NCBI RefSeq assembly: GCF_023544445.1
Contig: NZ_JALPVJ010000012.1
Span: 1-64,000, forward strand
DNA from: Actinoplanes sp. M2I2
GTDB taxonomy: Bacteria; Actinomycetota; Actinomycetes; Mycobacteriales; Micromonosporaceae
DNA: 64,000 bases
Direction of reading: 5' to 3'
Part shown: piece after piece, positions 1-7,927 of the stretch
Layout of the letters: each line of letters starts with the position of its first letter
Position numbering within the stretch: position 1 is the first letter of the stretch
Position numbers and translations under genes: made by a program
Notes under the pieces: generated by a model
The model's database searches: none
What the model saw: only the letters and a program-made list of their open reading frames with translations
Told to the model about the DNA's origin: nothing

Positions 1-22
1 ACGCCACGTCCGGTGAGTGCAC

Positions 23-107
23 GAGCACCTCCCGGCCGGAGTCGACAGATCCCAGGCAAGACCCGAAGTCAGTGGGAGGGTGGGTCAAACCCCGGCGGGA
101 GGTGCTC
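23..107. repeat. 12-bp inverted repeat with a 61-nt spacer
   Basis: GAGCACCTCCCG at 23-34 is matched by its exact reverse complement at 96-107. It lies in the non-coding start of the window, upstream of the methyltransferase gene. No transposase is next to it and the arms do not extend further. It could be a long-range RNA stem or the trace of a small excised element. Confidence 0.4.
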
Positions 108-183
108 ATCACCATCCTCTCTGTGGGCGGGGGAGGCGGAGGCGCACCAGGCAAGATCGAGCGGTTGATCGGCGATCTAAGCT

Positions 184-621
184 GTGACTGTGCCGGCTTC
201 CGCCTCGCCCCGCCTCCGCGCGATCGTGCACGCGCTGCCCCTGCGGCCCCACCTGCGCGTCCTCGAGATCGGCTGCGGTCCCGGCGTCGCCGCCCGGCTG
301 GTCGCCGCCCGGCTCGACAGCGGCCACATCCTGGCGATCGACCGGTCGGCGGCCGCCGTCGCGCAGGCCAGGGCCGGATCGGCCGAGGAGATCGCCGCGG
401 GCCGTCTGATCGTTCGCCAGATGGCAGCCGAGGAGCTCGTCCTGAGTCTCGGGGAGGACCCGTACGATCTGGTGTTCGCCGTGCGGGTCGGCGCGCTCGA
501 CGGCCGCCACCCGGCCCTGGGCGAGCGGATCATGGCCCGCCTCACCGACGCCACCCGTCCCGGCGCCCGGCTGTTCGTCGACGGCGGCGACCCGCTGCGG
601 GAACTCCCTCTGCCTCGTTGA
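184..621 (+). CDS. Class I SAM-dependent methyltransferase (short)
   Basis: Likely a small-molecule methyltransferase using S-adenosylmethionine; the substrate is unknown. The GTG-started product of 145 residues carries the SAM-binding glycine loop LEIGCGPG near residue 27, followed by the acidic strand end AIDRS near residue 50, as in Rossmann-fold methyltransferases. It is short for the family (usually 200 or more residues): the C-terminal strands 6 and 7 are reduced and the frame ends at DPLRELPLPR. It may be a minimal version or a truncated one. It stands alone, with a 128-nt gap before the VOC gene. The fold assignment is firm, the function is not. Confidence 0.7.
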   Translation: MTVPASASPRLRAIVHALPLRPHLRVLEIGCGPGVAARLVAARLDSGHILAIDRSAAAVAQARAGSAEEIAAGRLIVRQMAAEELVLSLGEDPYDLVFAVRVGALDGRHPALGERIMARLTDATRPGARLFVDGGDPLRELPLPR

Positions 622-749
622 CGCTGCGACCGCCCGCCACGCGTGGGGAGCAGCGCGGCGGGCCGAGGATCGAGCTCGGACGGGCGCCGCCGACGTACCG
701 GCCCTGGCAGGATGGCCCAGGTCGGCATTCACCACGGCGGGGGGCGAAC

Positions 750-1124
750 ATGGGACAGCCGGTTGTCCACTTCGAAATCATCGGGTCCGATCCCGGCCGG
801 CTGCGCGGTTACTACGGCGAGCTGTTCGGCTGGGAGTTCGCCACGGGCGGGCCGGTCGCCGAGACGGTGTCCGAGGCCGGCGACTACGGCTTCACCGAGG
901 GCGCGACGATCCCGGGCGGAGTGGGTGGCGGCGCCGGCTTCCGGCCGCACACCGTCTTCTACGTCGGCGTCCCGGACGTGGAAGCCGCGTTGGCGAAGGC
1001 CGAAAGTCTCGGCGGCCGCCGGGTCATGGGTCCGGTACGGTCCCCCGGCACCAAACTCGTCGTCGCCCACTTCACCGACCCCGAGGGCAACGTGATCGGC
1101 CTGGCCGGCGAAGTCCCTGACTGA
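750..1124 (+). CDS. VOC family protein (glyoxalase/bleomycin-resistance fold)
   Basis: A 124-residue protein of the vicinal oxygen chelate superfamily. It opens with the typical strand VVHFEIIGSDPGRLRGYYGE and closes with the second half-motif FTDPEGNVIGL. The start is the ATG at 750, preceded by a G-rich ribosome-binding stretch (GGCGGGGGGCG); the frame stays open further upstream but shows no family similarity there. Single-domain VOC proteins of this size usually act as dimers with a metal site between two half-barrels. No substrate can be inferred from the neighbours. Confidence 0.85.
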   Translation: MGQPVVHFEIIGSDPGRLRGYYGELFGWEFATGGPVAETVSEAGDYGFTEGATIPGGVGGGAGFRPHTVFYVGVPDVEAALAKAESLGGRRVMGPVRSPGTKLVVAHFTDPEGNVIGLAGEVPD

Positions 1125-1296
1125 CGAGCCACGGACCTGCTACAAAGCCGCACGCGGCCACCGGAGCCACCCGCCGGAACGCTTCCGGAATCCGGCTCGG
1201 GCGGCGGCGGCCTCGTGCCGGACGCGGCGACCGGCAGGCCGAGCGCGGGCCGGCCCAGCGCATCATGCCGGACAGGCCCGCGCCCGCGAGGACGAC

Positions 1297-1845
1297 TCAG
1301 CGCTTGAGCGTGAAGGTGAAGTCGCCGGAGACCGTTCCTCTCAGCCGAATCGTCGCAGCGACTCGGCCCTGCGCGATCAGCCGTTCGACCTCGGCTCGCG
1401 CGAGACCGCAACCCTCAGCGATCAGTCGCGCCGGCCGGACCGGGATCGGCGCCCCGAACCGGACGGCGACGTCGATCACCTCGCGGTCCCGGTAGTCCGA
1501 CCCGCCGGTGTCCAGGCGCCAGGCGCCACCCCAGTCGAGGGCGATGCGATTGCGCCGCTGGAAGCCCGGATCCCCGAGCACCTCGGTTATCAGGCCGGGA
1601 TTGTTGCCGTACAGCTGATGCAGCAGCTCAGGTCGTATGGAGCGCACCGTCACCCGCTCCAGGATCGCGAGCTTCGCTGTCGCTCCACATGCGGCACAGA
1701 GCACGAGGAGCCAGGCGTCGATCAGCTTGTGGTTGGCGTTGACACGAAATTTGCCGCTCGGGCGGAACCGCTCGGACGCGCAGGCGTGGCAACGGAGACG
1801 GACGAGGGGCAGGCCGATGGGCACGACCATCCAGTTGTCGAGCAC
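1297..1845 (-). CDS. DUF1062 domain-containing protein
   Basis: A 182-residue protein that matches the DUF1062 family as I know it. Two CxxC-type knuckles lie near the N terminus (CHACAS and CAACGAT) around the block KFRVNANHKLIDAWLL, then ILERVTVRSI. This arrangement suggests a zinc-ribbon-like N terminus and an RNA- or DNA-binding style C-terminal half (ARLIAEGCGLARAEVERLI resembles an S4-like helix pair). Its biochemical function is unknown. The gene is monocistronic and faces the VOC gene convergently. Confidence 0.75.
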   Translation of the reverse strand: MLDNWMVVPIGLPLVRLRCHACASERFRPSGKFRVNANHKLIDAWLLVLCAACGATAKLAILERVTVRSIRPELLHQLYGNNPGLITEVLGDPGFQRRNRIALDWGGAWRLDTGGSDYRDREVIDVAVRFGAPIPVRPARLIAEGCGLARAEVERLIAQGRVAATIRLRGTVSGDFTFTLKR

Positions 1846-2173
1846 AGAAGTACACCGGTTTCAGTGAGAAGTCCGCAGCAAGAAGGAGCGCGGCGCCAGA
1901 TGCGCGACGCGCGACAGATCAGCGCTCGGGAGGTCTCACAGGGTGTACAACGGCACGTCCTCGCCTTGACGTCCTGGTCGAGCCGCACGGTAATAGCGCC
2001 CCGCGGTGCCGAGCCACCGGTTTTCAGGGCCGGGGCGGCGCGCGGGGCCTGTGTCAGCAACAGCCAACGCCGTGCCGCGGCCAGGAACACCGGCCGAGAA
2101 AAGCGCCTCCGTACGTGCGTGTCGTCTTCCCCCGGTTTCGCGTGTCGCGGCCGCCGAGGGGTTGGATGAGCTG
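1846..2173. other. Intergenic region between DUF1062 and the DnaA domain I gene
   Basis: This is a divergent gap of 328 nt. I see no convincing gene. A weak promoter-like pair (TTGACG near 1966, TAATAG about 19 nt further) points towards the plus-strand gene, but its spacing is poor. The open frames here lack family similarity and ribosome-binding sites. Confidence 0.4.
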
Positions 2174-2677
2174 ATGCCCCAGGTGACCATCAGCGCAGCC
2201 GACCACGCCCTGTTCTCCTCGTCCGCCGCCGCGGCGGGCCTCACCGTCGACGAGTGGCTGGCCGAGGCGGGCCGGCGCCGCGCGTCGCTCACCCCGCCGC
2301 CGAAGAGCCTGGACGAGGTGTGGGCCGACACCCAGCACGACCTCATGGCCGACGTGACCTCCCGGCAGCAGCGGTCGTTCCTGGCGGTGACCCGCCTGAC
2401 CGCCATCGTCGAGGGCGTGGCGCTCGTCGACGTCCCCGACGCGTTCACCCGCGACGTCCTCGAGTCGCGCCTGCGCCCGGCCGTCGTCGAGGCACTGAGC
2501 CGCCGGCTCGGCACACCCCTGCAGATCGCCGTACGGGTCACCGAGCCGCCGGCCCCCGCCACGCCGTCGCCGGACGGCCCGCAGCCTCCCGACGACATCC
2601 GGCGCTACGCCGAACTGATCTCCCGCCCCGAGGTGGCCCGGCAACTCGCCGAGGTCCTGGCCGCGGCCGACCGCTGA
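2174..2677 (+). CDS. Stand-alone DnaA domain I protein with ribbon-helix-helix-like N terminus
   Basis: A 167-residue protein. Residues 3-37 (VTISAADHALF..., ending WLAEAGRRR) look like a ribbon-helix-helix strand and helix pair. Residues 45-125 match the N-terminal oligomerisation domain (domain I) of actinobacterial DnaA: LDEVW, QQRSFL, VPDAFTRDVLESRLRP and LGTPLQIAV. There is no AAA+ ATPase domain and no DNA-binding domain IV, so it cannot be a replication initiator itself. Domain I mediates DnaA self-assembly and binds regulators, so an isolated copy could modulate DnaA or use the fold for another partner (inference). The start is the ATG at 2174 because similarity begins just after it; the upstream open frame is arginine/proline-rich filler. 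Confidence 0.8.
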   Translation: MPQVTISAADHALFSSSAAAAGLTVDEWLAEAGRRRASLTPPPKSLDEVWADTQHDLMADVTSRQQRSFLAVTRLTAIVEGVALVDVPDAFTRDVLESRLRPAVVEALSRRLGTPLQIAVRVTEPPAPATPSPDGPQPPDDIRRYAELISRPEVARQLAEVLAAADR

Positions 2678-3157
2678 GGGCGCATCGCCCGGTCCGCGGG
2701 CGTCCCACCGCCCTCTCAGCTGAGGCGACCAGCCGACGCCACGGCCGAGCCGCCTCCGCGCCGGCCTGCGGTGGCGTCGGTCATCGGTCCTCCTCGTCGT
2801 GGGGTACCGGCGGCTGCCACCCGAGCCGGTGCCCCGATCCCCGGGTCGCCACGCTGATCCTGTGGGACGACCTCGGCTACCCGCCGCGAGCGCGACACGC
2901 ACGCAGGTCGCCCGGGCGGGGTGAGCGTTCCGGGCGCGCCAGCGCCCTGCTCGCCCCGCCCGGGCCCTCGGCGTGAGCAGCGGTCGGCACCACCCACCCC
3001 GCTACGACACCGGTCTGTGCTTCGCGGTTGATTTCCCGATGATCCGCAGACGCGGCTCAGGCGTGACTTAGGGGGCTGGGTGGGGGCGATGCCCGATGAC
3101 ACGCACCGCTGTCGATGGCAACGCTGAGCTCTGTCGACTCGTGGAGGGAGCGCAACG
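2678..3157. other. 480-nt intergenic region
   Basis: There is no sizeable gene here. It holds only the small minus-strand frame at 2716-2784 with a strong ribosome-binding site. The other open frames are GC-driven shadows without recognisable motifs. Confidence 0.4.
2716..2784 (-). CDS. Candidate 22-residue small protein
   Basis: A 22-codon minus-strand frame (MTDATAGRRGGGSAVASAGR..., ending LS) whose ATG is preceded by a near-ideal ribosome-binding site GAGGAGG five nucleotides upstream. The peptide has no recognisable motif. It is listed only because of the ribosome-binding site in an otherwise empty 480-nt gap. It may be an actual small protein, a leader peptide without a downstream partner, or chance. 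Confidence 0.25.
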   Translation of the reverse strand: MTDATAGRRGGGSAVASAGRLS

Positions 3158-4207
3158 ATGTCCTACAGATTCTGGGTGGCCGGACTGGCCGCCGCCGCGA
3201 TGATCGCTGTGGTGACGCCGGTGCAGGCCGGGCCGGGAAAGCTGCAGCGGGACCTCGACGCCATCGTGGCCGAGGGGCCGGTCAGCGCGCTGGTCGAGGT
3301 GCGTGACGGGCGCCGGACGGTGCGGTTGGCCGCCGGGAGTGTCCGGTACGGGACGGGCGAGCGGGTCGATCCGCGCGGCCGGTTCCGGGTCGGCAGCGTC
3401 ACCAAGATGCTGATCGCGTCCGTGGTGCTGCAGCTGGTGGCCGAGCGGCGGATCCGGCTCGAGGATCGGGTCGACCGGTGGCTGCCGGGGCTGTTGCCGG
3501 CCGGGAACGGTGTGACGGTGCGGCAGTTGCTCGATCACACGAGCGGCCTGTACGACGTGACGAGGACACTGCCGCTGCGGCCGCCCGTCGCGTTCCTGCC
3601 GTTGCGGTGGAAGACGTGGACCCCACGGGAGCTGATCGCACGGGCCACAGCCGAGGAACCGACGTTCCCGGCCGGGCGCGGCTACGCCTATTCGAGCACC
3701 GGATATCTCGTTGCCGGCATGCTCATCGAGCGGGTCACCGGGCAGCCGTATGCCGTCGAAGCATCGCGGCGGCTGCGACTGCCGGAGACGATCTTCCCCG
3801 GCACCGGCACCCGGATCCCCGGGCCGCACGCGCACGCCTATGTGCCGGACGGCAACGGGGGCGTCGTGGACGTCACCGAGCTGAACCCGTCGGTGATGGG
3901 CGCCGCCGGCGAAGTCATCTCCACGGCGGCCGACCTGAACCGGTTCCTGACGACCCTGCCGCCGCGCCTGCTCAACCGCATGAAGCCGGTGCGGCCGCCG
4001 TCCGAGCGCGGCCTCGGGCTCGAGTTCGTGGACACCCGGTGCGGCACCGCCTACGGGCACATGGGAGACGCGTACGGGGCGTCGGCGTGGGTCTTCGCGA
4101 CCGGACCGCACCGGGCGGTGACGTTGTCGGTCGCCTGGGGCACCGACCGGCCGAGTGACGAGGCCGTGCAGGCACTGCTCGACGACGCCCTGTGCCCGAC
4201 GAGATAG
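3158..4207 (+). CDS. Secreted serine hydrolase, beta-lactamase / D-Ala-D-Ala carboxypeptidase family
   Basis: A 349-residue class C beta-lactamase-fold (serine hydrolase S12-type) protein. Residues 1-24 form a signal peptide (hydrophobic AGLAAAAMIAVVTPVQA), so it acts outside the membrane. The catalytic SxxK is S80-V-T-K83; the second motif is Y178-S-S in place of the usual YxN; the third motif is HMG near residue 300. DHTSGLYD near 127 is typical of the family. Such enzymes hydrolyse or transfer peptidoglycan peptides or esters; the true substrate is unknown. A ribosome-binding site GGAGGGAG precedes the ATG. Confidence 0.88.
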   Translation: MSYRFWVAGLAAAAMIAVVTPVQAGPGKLQRDLDAIVAEGPVSALVEVRDGRRTVRLAAGSVRYGTGERVDPRGRFRVGSVTKMLIASVVLQLVAERRIRLEDRVDRWLPGLLPAGNGVTVRQLLDHTSGLYDVTRTLPLRPPVAFLPLRWKTWTPRELIARATAEEPTFPAGRGYAYSSTGYLVAGMLIERVTGQPYAVEASRRLRLPETIFPGTGTRIPGPHAHAYVPDGNGGVVDVTELNPSVMGAAGEVISTAADLNRFLTTLPPRLLNRMKPVRPPSERGLGLEFVDTRCGTAYGHMGDAYGASAWVFATGPHRAVTLSVAWGTDRPSDEAVQALLDDALCPTR

Positions 4208-4223
4208 CGCCCGACGAGATAGC
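4194..4223. repeat. 15-bp tandem duplication across a stop codon
   Basis: GCCCGACGAGATAGC at 4194-4208 is repeated exactly at 4209-4223, with a partial third copy to about 4233. The first copy contains the TAG stop of the serine hydrolase gene. It looks like a recent slippage duplication in the convergent junction. Confidence 0.7.
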
Positions 4224-4226
4224 GCC

Positions 4227-4397
4227 CTACGAGGTGATCATCAGGTAGAGCCAGCCGAGCAGCACCACGCCCAGGACCGCGGCCAGCACCCAGGTCGGCA
4301 CCCGGTGGCCGCCCTCGCGGTTGCGCCGGATCTCGGCGCGGATCCGGTTGCGCCGGCGCTCGAGGCGGGACGGGGGTGGCTGGTCGGGCGGGCTCAT
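4227..4397 (-). CDS. Small single-pass membrane protein downstream of pafA
   Basis: A 56-residue protein. Residues 10-32 are strongly basic (RLERRRNRIRAEIRRNREGG) and residues 34-54 form one transmembrane helix (PTWVLAAVLGVVLLGWLYLM). It starts 23 nt after the pafA stop codon on the same strand, so it is probably co-transcribed with pafA. A positive-inside orientation places the basic tail in the cytoplasm. The function is unknown. A link to pupylation is only positional. Confidence 0.6.
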   Translation of the reverse strand: MSPPDQPPPSRLERRRNRIRAEIRRNREGGHRVPTWVLAAVLGVVLLGWLYLMITS

Positions 4398-4420
4398 CGC
4401 CCGACCAGCCTAACGCCCGG

Positions 4421-5779
4421 TCACATGCTGGCGATCAGGCGTTCCACCCGCTCGTCGTAGGCGCGGAACGGGTCCTTGCACAGGACGGTGCGCTGCGCCT
4501 GGTCGTTGAGCTTGAGGTGCACCCAGTCGACGGTGAAGTCGCGGCGCTTCTCCTGCGCGTGACGGATGAACTCGCCGCGCAGGCGAGCCCGGGTGGTCTG
4601 CGGCGGGGTCTCCTTCGCCTCGAAGATCTCGAGGTCGTTGGAGATGCGGTCGACCTGCTTGCGCTTCTCCATCAGCGCGTAGAGGCCGCGGCCCCGGCGC
4701 ACGTCGTGGTAGGCCAGGTCGAGCTGGGCGATCCGCGGGTGGCTCATCGGGATCTGGTGCTTGGCCTGGTATCGCTCGATCAGCTTGTACTTCGACACCC
4801 AGTCGATCTCGCGGGCCACCGGGTCGAGATTCTCGCTCTCGATGGCGTTGAGCACGCGGCCCCACAGCTCGACGACGCGCTTGGCGGTCGGGTCGCCGCC
4901 GCGGCGCTCGACGAACTCGGTCGCCTTGGCCAGGTACTCCTGCTGGATCTCGAGCGCGCTGACCTCCTTGTTGTTGGCCAGGCGGATCTTGCGGCGGCCG
5001 GTGATGTCGTGGCTGACCTCGCGAATGGCGCGGATCGGGTTCTCCAGCGACAGGTCGCGCATCACGACGCCGGCCTCGATCATGCGGAGCACGATGTCGG
5101 CACTGCCCACCTTGAGCAGCGTGGTGACCTCGTTCATGTTCGAGTCGCCGACGATCACGTGCAGACGCCGGTAACGCTCGGCGTCGGCGTGCGGCTCGTC
5201 GCGGGTGTTGATGATCGGGCGCGACCGCGTCGTCGCGCTGGAGACGCCCTCCCAGATGTGCTCGGCCCGCTGCGACAGGCAGAACACGGCCCCGCGCGGC
5301 GTCTGCAGCACCTTGCCGGCGCCGCAGATCAGCTGGCGGGTGACGAGGAACGGGATGAGGACGTCGGCGAGCCGGCCGAACTCGCCGTGCCGCGACACCA
5401 GGTAGTTCTCGTGGCAGCCGTACGAGTTGCCGGCCGAGTCGGTGTTGTTCTTGAAGAGGTAGATCTCCCCCGCGATGCCCTCGTCGTGCAGCCGTTTCTC
5501 GGCGTCGACGAGCAGGCCCTCGAGGATGCGCTCACCGGCGCGGTCATGGGCGACCAGATCGGTCACGGAGTCGCACTCGGGCGTCGCGTACTCAGGGTGG
5601 GAACCGACATCGAGGTAGAGACGGGCACCGTTACGGAGAAAGACGTTGCTGCTGCGTCCCCAGGACACCACTCGGCGGAACAGGTAGCGGGCCACCTCGT
5701 CGGGAGACAGCCGCCGCTGCCCCCGGTAAGTACACGTGACGCCGTACTCGGTCTCGAGGCCGAAAATTCGCCGTTCCAT
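4421..5779 (-). CDS. pafA: Pup--protein ligase PafA
   Basis: Attaches the C-terminal glutamate of Pup to lysines of target proteins with ATP, marking them for the proteasome. It belongs to the carboxylate-amine ligase superfamily related to glutamine synthetase. The 452-residue length is normal. Visible hallmarks are the N terminus MERRIFGLETEYGV (ATP/metal-binding glutamates), NGARLYLDVGSHPEYATPEC with the catalytic aspartate D57, NNTDSAGNSYGCHENYL and INTRDEPHADAE. It lacks the loop insertion present in Dop. The gene is separated from prcA by a plus-strand gene and has its own promoter (TAGTGT six nt before the ATG). A small membrane protein gene follows it. Confidence 0.97.
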   Translation of the reverse strand: MERRIFGLETEYGVTCTYRGQRRLSPDEVARYLFRRVVSWGRSSNVFLRNGARLYLDVGSHPEYATPECDSVTDLVAHDRAGERILEGLLVDAEKRLHDEGIAGEIYLFKNNTDSAGNSYGCHENYLVSRHGEFGRLADVLIPFLVTRQLICGAGKVLQTPRGAVFCLSQRAEHIWEGVSSATTRSRPIINTRDEPHADAERYRRLHVIVGDSNMNEVTTLLKVGSADIVLRMIEAGVVMRDLSLENPIRAIREVSHDITGRRKIRLANNKEVSALEIQQEYLAKATEFVERRGGDPTAKRVVELWGRVLNAIESENLDPVAREIDWVSKYKLIERYQAKHQIPMSHPRIAQLDLAYHDVRRGRGLYALMEKRKQVDRISNDLEIFEAKETPPQTTRARLRGEFIRHAQEKRRDFTVDWVHLKLNDQAQRTVLCKDPFRAYDERVERLIASM

Positions 5780-5785
5780 GACGAA

Positions 5786-5791
5786 ACACTA
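5786..5791 (-). promoter_or_regulatory. -10 element of pafA, leaderless type
   Basis: TAGTGT on the minus strand lies exactly 6 nt before the pafA ATG, so transcription would begin at or next to the start codon. No Shine-Dalgarno sequence is present. The -35 region is weak. Confidence 0.5.
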
Positions 5792-5874
5792 GCCGCATAA
5801 GCCATCCATTGGCAGTCACCACTCGCGCTTTCACCGGCGCCTGGCGCCCGCGACGCGCTTAGACTCGCGACAGG

Positions 5875-6774
5875 ATGAACGTCTTGGTCACCGGTGGCGC
5901 CGGCTTCATCGGCTCGCACTTCGTGCGGGCCGCCCTGGCCGACCGCCTGGCCGGCCTCGAGGGCGCGCGGGTCACGGTCCTGGACAAGCTGACGTACGCC
6001 GGGAGTTTCGCCAACCTGGACGAGGTGGCCCACGACAAGCGCCTCGACTTCGTCCCCGGCGACGTGGCCGACACCGCCCTGGTCGAGGTGGTGGCCCGCC
6101 GGCACGACACGGTCGTCCACTTCGCGGCGGCCGACGACGCGGTCTCCAACGTGCTCGGCACCCAGGTGCTGCTCGACGCCGCCCGCCGCTCCGGCGTGGC
6201 CCGATTTGTGCACATCTCGACCGATGAGGTGTACGGGCCGATCGCGACCGGCGCCTGGACCGAGACCGCGGCCCTGTCACCGACGACCCCCTCCGCCGCG
6301 ACGAAGGCCTCCGCCGACCTGCTGGTGCTGGCCGCCCACCGCACCCACGGCCTGCCGGCCACGATCGTCCGGCCCAGCGACACGTACGGGACCCACCAGC
6401 ACCCGCGGAGGCTGATCCCCGGCCTCGTGACCGGCCTGCTCACCGGCGCGACGGCGGACCTGCCCGGCGACGGCGCCCACACCCGCGACTGGTTGCACGT
6501 CCACGACCTGATCCGCGCCGTGGCGGCCGTCGTGGCCGGCGGCCGGCCCGGGGAGGTCTACAACGTGGGCGGCAGCATCGAGCTCACCCACCGCGAACTG
6601 ACCGGCCTGCTGCTCGAGGAGCTCGGCGCCGGCTGGGAGCGCGCCCGGTACGTCGCCGACCACCCGGGACACGACGCCCGGCACGCCGTCGACGACGGCA
6701 AGATCCGCCAGGAGCTCGGGTGGCGCCCCCAAGTCGAGTTCGTCCCGGGCCTCAACGCCACGGTCCGCTGGTAG
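5875..6774 (+). CDS. RmlB-like NAD-dependent epimerase/dehydratase lacking the catalytic tyrosine
   Basis: A 299-residue short-chain dehydrogenase (extended type) most like dTDP-glucose 4,6-dehydratases. The NAD-binding site GGAGFIGSH (7-15) and the block HISTDEVYG (113-121, with the D-E pair) are intact. The catalytic YxxxK motif reads S140-A-A-T-K144, so the tyrosine is replaced by serine. The segment after HFAA (82-85) is about 14 residues shorter than in RmlB and loses the substrate-loop residues. It may be inactive, or may use another acid/base on a different substrate. It sits alone on the plus strand between pafA and prcA. A TAGACT -10 element is at 5860-5865. Confidence 0.8.
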   Translation: MNVLVTGGAGFIGSHFVRAALADRLAGLEGARVTVLDKLTYAGSFANLDEVAHDKRLDFVPGDVADTALVEVVARRHDTVVHFAAADDAVSNVLGTQVLLDAARRSGVARFVHISTDEVYGPIATGAWTETAALSPTTPSAATKASADLLVLAAHRTHGLPATIVRPSDTYGTHQHPRRLIPGLVTGLLTGATADLPGDGAHTRDWLHVHDLIRAVAAVVAGGRPGEVYNVGGSIELTHRELTGLLLEELGAGWERARYVADHPGHDARHAVDDGKIRQELGWRPQVEFVPGLNATVRW

Positions 6775-6940
6775 CGCGACAACCCAGGCTGGTGGCAGCC
6801 CCTGCTGAACGACTGACCGGCCCGCGGGCGGGCGCCAGAGCCCGTCGCGCCACCACCAACGGCGGCTGCTGTAGCCGGGGCGACGATCGTCGGCGGCCAT
6901 GAAAGCCGTCGCCGAAGTGAGCCCCGGCCCTGTCCTGGTT

Positions 6941-6969
6941 CTGCCCCCGGACTATCCGGCCGGGGGCAG
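6941..6969 (-). terminator. Hairpin terminator downstream of prcA
   Basis: A perfect 10-bp stem, CTGCCCCCGG and its complement, with a 9-nt loop, lies 7 nt beyond the prcA stop codon. It is probably bidirectional because the convergent RmlB-like gene ends upstream of it. There is no long T run, as is usual in high-GC actinobacteria. Confidence 0.6.
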
Positions 6970-6976
6970 GACCACG

Positions 6977-7873
6977 TCAGGAACCGTCGCCGTTGACGCC
7001 GTCGGCCGGCTCAGCCGGGTCGGCCTCGGTCGAGGACGGCTTCCCGGCCGCCCCGGTCGCCTCCGGCTTTCCGGCGACGTCCTCCTCGGCCGCCGCCGAC
7101 ACCGTGGGCTTGTCGACCGACGGGGGCTGCGGCGGAGCCGCGTCCACGCCGCCCAGGTCCTTGTCGAGCACGTCCTTCAGACCCTCGAGCAACTGGATCA
7201 GCGGCGGACCCTGGATGCGCCGGAACGCCCGGCCCTTACGCCGCCGGTCGAGCACGGCGACCTCGAGCTGCTTCTGGTCGAGCTTGCGGGTCTGACCGTT
7301 CTCGCCACCCACGCTGCCCAGCGCGGCCGCCGCCAGCGCCAGCGCGGCCGGCAACTCGGCCGACGCGTCGTGCCGCTCACGCAGCACGTTCGAGATGGCC
7401 TCGGCCTGGCCGCCCATCGCCATGAAACCGGGCTCGTCCATCACCGAACCGTCGTACGTGATCCGGTACAGCTCGTCCGTCTCCGGCGACGACCCGACCT
7501 GCGCGATGCAGATCTCCACCTCGTACGGCTTCTGCGTCTCGGTGAAGATGGCGCCCAGCGTCTGCGTGTAGGCGTTGGCCAGGAACCGGCCGGTCACGTC
7601 ACGCCGGTCGTAGCTGTAACCGTTCACGTCGGCCATCCGGATACCGGCCCGGCGCAGACTCTCGAACTCGTTGTACCGCCCGACCGCGGCGAAACCGATC
7701 TTGTCGTAGATCTCGCTGATCTTGCGCAGCGTCGTGATGTTCTCGGCGACCAGCAGGATGCCGCCCTCGTACGTCAGCACCACGGCGGAACGGCCGCGGG
7801 CGATGCCCTTACGGGCGTACTCCGAACGGTCGCGCTGGACCTGCTCGGGTGATGCGTAGAACTGCATGGCCAC
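6977..7873 (-). CDS. prcA: 20S proteasome alpha subunit
   Basis: Forms the outer heptameric rings of the bacterial 20S core and gates substrate entry for the Arc/Mpa ATPase. The 298-residue protein has the family N terminus (YASPEQVQRDRSEYARKGIA), then SAVVLTYEGGILLVAEN, YDKIGFAAVGRYNEFE, DRRDVTGR and IFTETQKPYEVEICIAQVG. From about residue 235 the tail is a low-complexity Ala/Pro/Asp-rich extension. The GTG at 7873 is chosen because GAGGGAG lies 9 nt upstream; the ATG at 7867 is an alternative. It is the last gene of the pup operon, 54 nt after prcB. Confidence 0.97.
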   Translation of the reverse strand: MAMQFYASPEQVQRDRSEYARKGIARGRSAVVLTYEGGILLVAENITTLRKISEIYDKIGFAAVGRYNEFESLRRAGIRMADVNGYSYDRRDVTGRFLANAYTQTLGAIFTETQKPYEVEICIAQVGSSPETDELYRITYDGSVMDEPGFMAMGGQAEAISNVLRERHDASAELPAALALAAAALGSVGGENGQTRKLDQKQLEVAVLDRRRKGRAFRRIQGPPLIQLLEGLKDVLDKDLGGVDAAPPQPPSVDKPTVSAAAEEDVAGKPEATGAAGKPSSTEADPAEPADGVNGDGS

Positions 7874-7927
7874 GGGTGGCTACTCCCTCTCGTCCCTGGT
7901 GAATTCGGCTGCGGAGAACAACCGGAC

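Noticed and set aside
72..749. Upstream extension of the VOC frame as one long protein
   Set aside because: The first 226 residues are Arg/Pro/Gly-rich with no similarity, and a methyltransferase is encoded there in another frame. The ATG at 750 has a ribosome-binding site.
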